From Verrucomicrobiia bacterium (GTDB lineage Bacteria > Verrucomicrobiota > Verrucomicrobiia > JABWAM01), in NCBI GenBank assembly GCA_013360985.1, contig JABWAM010000096.1, positions 1 to 8,586 on the forward strand: DNA of 8,586 bases, in the 5' to 3' direction. Numbering within the stretch: the stretch's first letter is position 1; every line of letters starts with the position of its first letter. The notes under the pieces are model-generated. The model saw nothing but the letters and a program-made list of their open reading frames with translations, did no database searches and was not told where the DNA came from. Positions 1-5,156 of this stretch are shown here, piece by piece. A program made the position numbers and the translations under genes.

Positions 1-121
1 CTTCAAACGGGGTGCGCGCCGGCCACCAGCGCTGCGGGCCCAGCGCGCGCAGGAGTTGCGCGAGGAGGGCGCGCGGAGGGAAGGGGAGGGCGCCCTTGGC
101 AACCGATGGATGGGTTGCCAT
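1..121 (-). CDS. Endonuclease III-like HhH-GPD DNA glycosylase, N-terminal fragment
   Basis: Read on the minus strand from ATG at 121-119, the frame stays open to the left edge and gives 40 codons. The stretch ALGPQRWWPARTPFE (residues 26-40) is the typical N-terminal signature of a subgroup of endonuclease III-related HhH-GPD glycosylases, just before the helix that usually reads GAILTQNT. Members excise damaged bases or nick DNA in base excision repair in the cytoplasm. The catalytic Lys/Asp region and any Fe-S cysteines lie outside the window, so the substrate cannot be told. The start codon shares one base with the TGA of the upstream epimerase gene (TGATG), and there is no good Shine-Dalgarno sequence, so translation is probably coupled. 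An 8-bp hairpin covers the start. The family call rests on a short motif and is fairly but not fully secure. Confidence 0.72.
   Translation of the reverse strand, partial: MATHPSVAKGALPFPPRALLAQLLRALGPQRWWPARTPFE
97..120 (-). repeat. Perfect 8-bp inverted repeat over the glycosylase start codon
   Basis: On the minus strand TGGCAACC and GGTTGCCA form a perfect 8-bp stem around an 8-nt loop. The stem begins with the T and G of the ATG at 121-119. It directly follows the epimerase stop, but no U-run follows it, so it does not look like an intrinsic terminator. An mRNA hairpin hiding the downstream start until the upstream ribosome opens it is the more natural reading. That role is inferred. Confidence 0.6.
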
Positions 122-1260
122 CAGTCGCGTCCCGCGCCGTTTTCTCCGTCGAGAACGAACCGCCAGTTCACCTTTGCGTGGGCGCGGCCGCGGTCGCCGA
201 CGAAAGTGAGGCCGTCCTTCGCGAAGCGCACGGAATGGACGACGCGGAAGCCCTTCGGGATGGAGGCGACGCCGAAGAGGTAACGGATGGCCGTCGGTTT
301 TTTTGGAGAAAGCTCCAGGGTCGTCTTCGAGCCGAGGCGACGCCAGACGTTCGGCTTTGCCGAAGCGGCGAGGCCTTCGGCGAAGAAGGAGGTGACGTCT
401 TCGAGTCCGAGGAGATCGCGCGGGTCGCCGCGCCACGGGTCGCTCCAGCGGCCGCCGTTGGAGAACCAGAGCACGGTTTGGCCGAGCGTGCGCGGATTTT
501 TCAGAGCGAAGTAGAGCCAGCCTTCTTCGGGGAAGGCGATCGTGCTCCACGCCACGGGAACGTTCGGATCGTTGACCAGTTGGACCACGTCGGTGAAACC
601 CCGCCGCGCGGGATAGACCGAAAGATCGCTTCCTCCTCCGTAAACGAGGGGGACGACGCCGAGTTTTTTGAAGCGGACGTTCGGCACGAGCCCGCCGTAG
701 TTGCCGTCCGCGGGAGACTCCATGAGGAACGGATAGGTCGAGCCGGCGAGGAGGCGGCTGGTCGCGAGGCGGCCCGTCGAACGACAGAGGAGGTTGGGAT
801 GATGCCCGACGGTGATCGGGCCGCGCATCCCCGCGAGGAGGTGCTCCTGGTAGACGACGTTTTCGCCATCGCGAAGGATGATCCGTTTGGTGACGGTTCC
901 CGGACGGACTTTGGGGCGGAGGCGGAGGATGAGTTCATGGCGGCCGCCGCGGTGGACGACTGAAAGGAAACGCCACGCGGCGTTGGCGGTTTCGCCGTGC
1001 AGCGGGTGTCTTTCGCCGCGAAAAGGCGCTGCGTTGCCGCCGAAAGGCATGCAGAAAAAGTCGCCGCGAAGGAGGCGGAGGAGGGGAGGTAGGCCGGCGG
1101 GCGGCGTCTTCCATTGCGCGATATAGAAAGGGCGGATGGCCCGCCGTTGACGATCGAAGACGACGGGGGCCATGTGCCCTCCGCGGCGGGTGATGGCGAG
1201 TTCCACGGTTTTTGAGCGCAAGACCCAACTCGACTCCCCGGCGACGGCCTTCGTTTTCAT
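121..1260 (-). CDS. Aldose 1-epimerase (galactose mutarotase)-fold protein
   Basis: This 379-aa protein looks like a divergent member of the galactose-mutarotase superfamily, which interconverts sugar anomers or binds sugars in a beta-sandwich cleft. Visible family landmarks are RGDFFCMPFGG (65-75), HGETAN (88-93), VGHHPNL (151-157) and LGLEDV (284-289). H88, H153 or H154 and E287 sit where the family places its active-site His/His/Glu, so it may be catalytic. The sugar is unknown. No signal peptide is visible, so it is probably cytoplasmic. I chose ATG at 1260-1258 (MKTKAV). An in-frame ATG at 1350-1348 would add 30 Arg-rich residues that look non-coding and span an inverted repeat. Neither start has a clear Shine-Dalgarno sequence. 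Its stop overlaps the glycosylase start, so the two are probably co-transcribed. It is divergent from the pilus-like operon. Confidence 0.8.
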   Translation of the reverse strand: MKTKAVAGESSWVLRSKTVELAITRRGGHMAPVVFDRQRRAIRPFYIAQWKTPPAGLPPLLRLLRGDFFCMPFGGNAAPFRGERHPLHGETANAAWRFLSVVHRGGRHELILRLRPKVRPGTVTKRIILRDGENVVYQEHLLAGMRGPITVGHHPNLLCRSTGRLATSRLLAGSTYPFLMESPADGNYGGLVPNVRFKKLGVVPLVYGGGSDLSVYPARRGFTDVVQLVNDPNVPVAWSTIAFPEEGWLYFALKNPRTLGQTVLWFSNGGRWSDPWRGDPRDLLGLEDVTSFFAEGLAASAKPNVWRRLGSKTTLELSPKKPTAIRYLFGVASIPKGFRVVHSVRFAKDGLTFVGDRGRAHAKVNWRFVLDGENGAGRD

Positions 1261-1273
1261 GGGCGCATTTTGG

Positions 1274-1310
1274 CAGAAGCGCCGCGGATCCTCAAGTCGT
1301 CGCGCTTCTG
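1274..1310. repeat. Perfect 9-bp inverted repeat upstream of the epimerase gene
   Basis: CAGAAGCGC (1274-1282) and GCGCTTCTG (1302-1310) are perfect inverted copies separated by 19 bases. The element ends 14 bases upstream of the chosen epimerase start. It could be an operator or a 5' leader hairpin of that transcript. Its presence mildly supports the shorter start at 1260. Function is not known. Confidence 0.45.
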
Positions 1311-1451
1311 GGCTTGCCCTAAATCCACGGATCAGTTCCTCCTCATCCATCGAGGATCGGAGAGGTGGGCATGTCGAGATTCCGGACTCCCCACACGAAG
1401 GGCGCGACGGCTCGACCGGCCCGGAAAGGGTTCGGACGAAACCTGTTCTTT

Positions 1452-1479
1452 CCCGACCTCATCGCGAAGCGAGGTAGGG
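1452..1479. repeat. Imperfect inverted repeat in the intergenic region
   Basis: CCC-G-ACCTC (1452-1460) pairs with GAGGT-A-GGG (1471-1479): eight pairs interrupted by one G/A mismatch, with a 10-base loop. On neither strand is it followed by a T-run, and it lies between divergent genes, so a terminator role is unlikely. It could be a REP-like dispersed element or a leader structure. Only one copy is seen here. Confidence 0.35.
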
Positions 1480-1532
1480 CGAGGCCGCCGGCCGAGCCGT
1501 TGAATCCAAAATGTTGCGAGGGCGTCGCATGT

Positions 1533-1546
1533 TCCTCGACCGAGGA
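1533..1546. repeat. Palindromic site TCCTCG-AC-CGAGGA, possible operator
   Basis: Two perfect 6-bp arms are separated by two bases, about 100 bases upstream of the first operon gene and 44 bases before the TTGACT at 1590. The size and symmetry suit a dimeric regulator site for the operon. A related CGAGGAT half-site occurs at 1351-1357. No regulator is known, and short palindromes arise by chance in GC-rich DNA. Confidence 0.3.
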
Positions 1547-1589
1547 TGGACTCCCTCCACGCCTGACGCGGGGATTTGGGACGCGCTTC

Positions 1590-1595
1590 TTGACT
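1590..1595 (+). promoter_or_regulatory. Possible -35 element for the pilus-like operon
   Basis: TTGACT matches the sigma70 -35 consensus in five of six positions and lies 53 bases before the first operon start. At the usual 16-18 base spacing there is no credible -10. The nearest candidate, TACAAG at 1619-1624, is 23 bases away. The true promoter may be different or need an activator. Confidence 0.25.
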
Positions 1596-1633
1596 TGCCA
1601 AGCCGCGCGTCCGACCGCTACAAGTGACTGTTT

Positions 1634-1641
1634 AAAAGGAG
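1634..1641 (+). promoter_or_regulatory. Ribosome binding site of the Amuc_1102-type gene
   Basis: AAAAGGAG lies six bases before ATG at 1648, an ideal Shine-Dalgarno placement. It fixes the start, which also puts a well-formed signal peptide at the N-terminus. This is the strongest ribosome binding site in the operon. Confidence 0.8.
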
Positions 1642-1647
1642 TTTGGA

Positions 1648-2265
1648 ATGCCGACCCGTCTTCTTCTCATCGCATGTTGTCTGACGGTTGCGGTCGCCGC
1701 GCGCGCCCAGCAACCGGTGATTCAGATCAAAAAGATCGAGACGACCCTCGAGAGCGCGCCCAAGTATCAAGCCTCGGTCCAGGTGCAAAAGCCGCAGCCC
1801 GACTCGAACCGCAAGTGGCTGGTCGTAGAGGCGGAACTCGAAACGCAGCCGGACTGGTGCGAGGAAATCCAAGTCCGCTTCTACGTGGTGGCCAACTACG
1901 GGCCGCAGGCGCGCGAGCGTTCGCCGGATGGCTTCGATATTCTCTCAGCCAACGTCGCGGTGGTCAACGTGCCGAAAGGGCGCAAGAACATCGTGCCGGT
2001 TTTCTTGGACGCGAACACGGTTCGCAAGTATGGCGCAGGCGCCAAGGAGCAGTTCGTGCCGCAGGTGGCGGTGGTGGTCTATTATAAAGGAGTCCTTCAG
2101 GATACCCAGTGGATGACCAACGCGCGGCGGGGCGACCGTTTTTGGGAACAGAAACAGCCGATCGGCGGCGTGCTTCTGAATTTGCTGCAGTCGCCTTGGT
2201 GGCCTGCGTTCAGCGAACATTACGAACAGGTGAAGCCGAGTGGGGGTGGCGCCGCGGTTCCTTGA
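1648..2265 (+). CDS. Amuc_1102 family pilus-like exported protein
   Basis: This 205-aa protein is first in the operon. Residues 1-20 form a classical signal peptide (Arg4, hydrophobic core, A-R-A before Q21), giving a mature protein of about 185 residues in the periplasm or at the surface. LIAC at residues 7-10 resembles a lipobox but is too close to the N-terminus. The mature part is rich in beta-strand patterns (WLVVEAELE 57-65, VRFYVVANY 76-84, QVAVVVYYKG 139-148), has VNVPKGRKN (106-114) and ends in a Trp-containing segment. This matches the Verrucomicrobia family typified by Amuc_1102, which is reported to have an Ig-like fold resembling archaeal type IV pilins. No class III pilin signal (Gly, Glu+5, long hydrophobic helix) is present, so it is not a standard pilin. 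Its exact role is unknown. I am fairly sure of the family, mainly from position plus strand pattern. Confidence 0.78.
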   Translation: MPTRLLLIACCLTVAVAARAQQPVIQIKKIETTLESAPKYQASVQVQKPQPDSNRKWLVVEAELETQPDWCEEIQVRFYVVANYGPQARERSPDGFDILSANVAVVNVPKGRKNIVPVFLDANTVRKYGAGAKEQFVPQVAVVVYYKGVLQDTQWMTNARRGDRFWEQKQPIGGVLLNLLQSPWWPAFSEHYEQVKPSGGGAAVP

Positions 2266-2302
2266 GTCCGCTCGAAGCCGCGTTTCTCTCTCCCTCTCCC
2301 CG

Positions 2303-4096
2303 ATGGCCATCCGGCGCTATCTCACCCTCGACATCGGCGCGAGCACGCTGAAGATCGGGGAATTTACCTCCGCGTCTCCGGGAGACCTGCGCCTGGTCAA
2401 CTTCGGGCAGGCGACGATTCAGGCGGATCCTTCCGATGACGCGGATCGCGGGCCACAGATCACCGCGGAGCTTTCGAAGCTGATCCGGGATCGGGCGTTC
2501 AAGGAGCGGCGGGTGGCCGTTTCGGTTTCCAGCCAGGTGGTCCTGACCCGTTTCATGAAGCTGCCGGCGGCCGATGAAGCGAAGATCCGCCAGATGGTGC
2601 GGTACGAAGCGGCGCAAAACGTGCCCTTCCCGATCGAGGAAGTGATCTGGGATTATCAGCCGGTGGGCAGCACGGGGCAGGCGGACCTCGAGGTGGTCCT
2701 GGTCGCGATCAAGAACGACCTCATCGAGGGGGTGAACCGCAGCGTCGAGGCGGCGGGCCTCTTTGTCGAGGTGGTGGACATCGCTCCGTTGGCGATCTAC
2801 AACGCGGCCCGTTTCAACTACGCCTTCGAAGAGTCGGAGGCGTCGCGCTGCACGTTGATGCTGGATATCGGCGCGCGGACGACCAACTTGATCTTCATCG
2901 AGCCGGGCAAGGTTTACACCCGCAGCATTCCGGTCGCGGGGAACACGATCACCCAGAACATCGCTCAAGAATTTGAAGTGCCCTTCGCGGAGGCCGACGA
3001 ACTCAAGCGGCGGCAGGGGTTCGTCGGGCTCGGCGGCGCTTACGAGGACCCCGAACTCGAGTCTTCGGCGCGTCTTGGCAAGATTATCCGCAACGTGATG
3101 ACCCGCCTCCACGCCGAGGCGGCGCGTTCGATCAACTTCTACAAGTCGCAGCAGGGCGGGAAATCGCCTTCGCGCCTCCTTCTCTGTGGGGGATCCTCCA
3201 TCTTGCCCTACACGGAGCATTTCTTCAAAGAGAAGATGGAGATCGAGGTCGAGTATTTCAATCCGTTCAAGAACGTCCCGTTCGAGGTCCCTTCGGACGA
3301 ACTCGAGAAGACGGTGCATTCCATGGGCGAGGTGGTGGGTCTCGGTTTGCGTCTCGCGACGGAATGCCCGGTCGAAGTCAACCTGATCCCGCCTTCCGTC
3401 ACGCGGCGGCGCCAGTTCGCCAAGAAGGTTCCCTATTTTGTGGTCGCGATGCTCGGGGCGATCTTCATGGCGCTCGGGTGGACAATTTATCTCCAGAAGG
3501 TGACGAGGATCCTTTCAGGATACACCGAGGAAGTTCGCAAGGAAGCCGAACAGCGCGCGGGGATCGAGGCCGAGCTCAAGAAGGCGGAGGAGGTCGCCGC
3601 GCGCGAGGCGGTGGACGCGGTCCAGATCCAAAGCGTCGCGCGCGCGCGCGACTTCTGGCTGGAGTTCTTCGACCAGCTGAACGCCCTGATTCCTCGGGAT
3701 CTTTGGATCACGCAGTTGACTCCCGCCAATCACGGAAAGGCGGTCTCGGCTTCGGGCGGCGCGGCGGCAGCGACCGCCGCTTCGCCGCGGCGCGGCCCGC
3801 TTCGTCGCGGAATTATCGTGGAAGAAATCGGTCCGGAGTCCGCCGCGCCGTCGCCCGAGGCGGCGTCGGGCCAGGGCGAGACCAAGGGGATCACCGAGTT
3901 CGAGATTCGCGGCCTCTGCCTCAACGACCGCAACAGCAGCGAGCCGCTCCATCCCGTGGTGGTGTTTCGCGATGCGCTCGCGAGATCGGGCTACTTCGCG
4001 GAGGTCAAGATTCTCGAAGCCGCGAACCCTCAAGAAACGGACTGGAGCTTCAGCTTCCTGATCCGCGCCAAACTCAAGGAACCCCTCCTTTACTAA
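2303..4096 (+). CDS. pilM: PilM-PilN fusion, Amuc_1101 family
   Basis: This 597-aa inner-membrane protein joins two pilus-assembly proteins. Residues 1-350 are PilM-like, an actin/FtsA-fold cytoplasmic domain with DIGAST (10-15), LDIGARTTN (187-195) and LLCGGSSIL (293-301) as the phosphate-1, phosphate-2 and adenosine motifs. Residues 357-597 are PilN-like: the VNLIPP motif (359-364) that in PilN binds PilM, a transmembrane helix (about 378-397), a coiled coil (about 400-440) and a periplasmic ferredoxin-like domain with LIPRDLWITQL (462-472) and FEIRGL (533-538). An Ala/Pro-rich insert lies between (about 477-530). The topology equals GspL of type II secretion. I chose ATG 2303 because actin-like folds start a few residues before the DIG motif. 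GTG at 2240 would add 21 residues and overlap the upstream gene. The start is 37 bases past the previous stop and has a pyrimidine tract instead of a Shine-Dalgarno sequence. Confidence 0.9.
   Translation: MAIRRYLTLDIGASTLKIGEFTSASPGDLRLVNFGQATIQADPSDDADRGPQITAELSKLIRDRAFKERRVAVSVSSQVVLTRFMKLPAADEAKIRQMVRYEAAQNVPFPIEEVIWDYQPVGSTGQADLEVVLVAIKNDLIEGVNRSVEAAGLFVEVVDIAPLAIYNAARFNYAFEESEASRCTLMLDIGARTTNLIFIEPGKVYTRSIPVAGNTITQNIAQEFEVPFAEADELKRRQGFVGLGGAYEDPELESSARLGKIIRNVMTRLHAEAARSINFYKSQQGGKSPSRLLLCGGSSILPYTEHFFKEKMEIEVEYFNPFKNVPFEVPSDELEKTVHSMGEVVGLGLRLATECPVEVNLIPPSVTRRRQFAKKVPYFVVAMLGAIFMALGWTIYLQKVTRILSGYTEEVRKEAEQRAGIEAELKKAEEVAAREAVDAVQIQSVARARDFWLEFFDQLNALIPRDLWITQLTPANHGKAVSASGGAAAATAASPRRGPLRRGIIVEEIGPESAAPSPEAASGQGETKGITEFEIRGLCLNDRNSSEPLHPVVVFRDALARSGYFAEVKILEAANPQETDWSFSFLIRAKLKEPLLY
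3635..3652. repeat. 18-bp palindrome containing (CG)7
   Basis: A run of seven CG dinucleotides flanked by GT and AC makes a perfect 18-bp palindrome inside the PilN-like part, encoding Val-Ala-Arg-Ala-Arg-Asp. Alternating CG runs can adopt Z-DNA and are prone to slippage. Arg/Ala codons explain it well enough, so no function is proposed. Confidence 0.4.
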
Positions 4097-4112
4097 TCGA
4101 TCCCGCGAGGAA

Positions 4113-5156
4113 ATGAAGTTGATCCGACAGCATCCCGTGTTCCTCGCCATCCTGGCGGCGTTCCTCCTGCTCTTTGGAGGAAGTGTCGCGTTCTTCGTCA
4201 AAGCCATGAGAACGCGCTCCGCCGCGCAGGTCGAGCTGGACGCTTGGCGCGAACGGCGCGCCGCGCTCTGGGCGCGCAAGCCTTTTCCCAAGCAGCCGAA
4301 TGTGGAAATCGTCCAGCGCAACGCGCGCGAGATGAAAGCCGTGGCGGAGGATTGTCTCGCGCGGCTTCGTGGGCCGGTGATTGAAACCCCCAACTTGGGG
4401 GAACTCGACGCCAAGGGAAAGATTTTGGTCGCTCGACGGCAGATGTCCGAGGCGCTGGTTAAAGCGGAGGTCAAACATCCCGAGAAGTTTCAGTTCGGAT
4501 TCGACCGCTACACGAGTTATCCTCCCAAGAAGGAGCACATCCCGCTGTTGCTCCGTCAGAACGCGATCACCGCGGAGTTGGTGCGTTTGCTGGCCGCGGC
4601 GCGCATCTTCGATCTCCTCGCGATTCGCCGCGTCGAGTTCGAAGACGTCGCGGACGGCGCGAAGGCCGCCGGAGGATACGATCCGAAGGCGGAACCCCTC
4701 ATTTCGCAAAACGGGAAGTTCGAGTTCGTGAATCAGCCGAACTATCTCTACTCGGCGATGCCGTTCGACCTCGAATTCATTTGCGATACGGAAGCCCTCC
4801 GGAGATTTCTGACGGATCTTTCGCGTTCCCCGTATATCTTCATCCCGAGAATTGTGACGGTGGAAAATGAAAAGAAGGAGCCGTTGTCCGCTCCGTCGGC
4901 GCGAAGCGGAGGCGCCGAGGTCGCGCCGGCGTTCACGCCGTCGTTTCCTACGCCCGCGTTCCGCGGCGGCGTGAAGCCGCCGGCCGAATCCGCGTCTACG
5001 GCCGCTTTTGTGGATCCGACGGCCATTCGCCCCGTCATGGGCGAAGAGCGCATCAAGGTGGGGATCCGTCTGGATTGGCTGGATTTTCGTCATGCGGACG
5101 CGGTCAAGGCCGGCGCGACCGAAAGATCTCCGAAAGGCAAGAAGGGAGGGCGATGA
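4113..5156 (+). CDS. Amuc_1100 family pilus-like protein, PilO/GspM position
   Basis: This 347-aa protein has a short cytoplasmic N-terminus, one transmembrane helix (about 8-29), a helical/coiled-coil segment (about 33-85) and two alpha/beta parts. The second carries MPFDLEF (216-222), the segment PRIVTVENEKK (245-255), a Pro/Ala/Ser-rich loop (about 257-303) and IRPVMGEE (305-312) before the last strand. These match the C-terminal pattern of Akkermansia Amuc_1100 (MPLEIAF, then a Pro/Ala loop, then IKPYMGKE), the best recognised family in the window. Amuc_1100 is known for TLR2-linked effects on host metabolism. Whether this homologue does so cannot be inferred. By order and topology it fills the PilO/GspM place, likely pairing with the PilN-like domain upstream. 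ATG 4113 lies 16 bases after the previous stop. GAGGA is only one base upstream, so the ribosome binding site is poor and coupling is likely. Confidence 0.87.
   Translation: MKLIRQHPVFLAILAAFLLLFGGSVAFFVKAMRTRSAAQVELDAWRERRAALWARKPFPKQPNVEIVQRNAREMKAVAEDCLARLRGPVIETPNLGELDAKGKILVARRQMSEALVKAEVKHPEKFQFGFDRYTSYPPKKEHIPLLLRQNAITAELVRLLAAARIFDLLAIRRVEFEDVADGAKAAGGYDPKAEPLISQNGKFEFVNQPNYLYSAMPFDLEFICDTEALRRFLTDLSRSPYIFIPRIVTVENEKKEPLSAPSARSGGAEVAPAFTPSFPTPAFRGGVKPPAESASTAAFVDPTAIRPVMGEERIKVGIRLDWLDFRHADAVKAGATERSPKGKKGGR
5145..5149 (+). promoter_or_regulatory. Ribosome binding site deciding between two adjacent ATGs
   Basis: GGAGG precedes two consecutive in-frame ATGs at 5153 and 5156. Spacing is three bases to the first and six to the second, which favours 5156. 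Either choice overlaps the upstream TGA at 5154-5156. Confidence 0.6.

Larger units (their letters stand above)
1261..1647. other. Divergent intergenic region, no supported gene
   Basis: These 387 bases separate the minus-strand epimerase gene from the plus-strand pilus-like operon and should hold both promoters. I see inverted repeats at 1274-1310, 1452-1479 and 1533-1546, a lone TTGACT at 1590-1595 and a good ribosome binding site at 1634-1641. Open frames crossing it (for example plus 1365-2087 or minus 1332-1601) encode Arg/Pro/Ser-rich sequence of the kind GC-rich DNA gives by chance. I find no convincing complete sigma70 promoter on either strand and no RNA gene. Confidence 0.6.

Noticed and set aside
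97..120. Intrinsic terminator after the epimerase gene
   Set aside because: The stem is not followed by a T-run on the minus strand, and the next gene starts inside it.
106..963. Long plus-strand open frame across the epimerase gene
   Set aside because: It lies antisense to a gene with recognisable family motifs. Its Glu/Arg/Ala-rich sequence shows no family pattern and reflects the GC-rich complement.
1332..1601. Small minus-strand gene in the intergenic region
   Set aside because: No ribosome binding site, low-complexity Arg/Ser/Pro content and overlap with inverted repeats give no support for coding.
1666..1677. LIAC in the Amuc_1102-type protein as a lipoprotein lipobox
   Set aside because: The cysteine would be residue 10, leaving too short a signal peptide. 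The hydrophobic core continues past it to a good A-R-A/Q cleavage site at residue 20.
2080..2089. TATTATAAAGG as an internal promoter and ribosome binding site before the PilM-PilN gene
   Set aside because: No -35 lies at a usable distance, and the motif is explained by Tyr-Tyr-Lys codons. It is over 200 bases from the next start.
2240..2302. Upstream GTG start for the PilM-PilN gene
   Set aside because: It would add 21 Arg/Ser-rich residues before an actin-like fold that normally begins a few residues ahead of DIGAS, and it overlaps the previous gene without a ribosome binding site.
2210..3319. Long minus-strand open frame opposite the PilM-PilN gene
   Set aside because: Its Arg/Asp/Leu-rich, His-containing composition is typical of antisense of a GC-rich gene, and the plus strand carries clear conserved motifs. 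The same applies to minus frames at 4074-5093, 5090-6049, 6280-7386 and 7528-8493.
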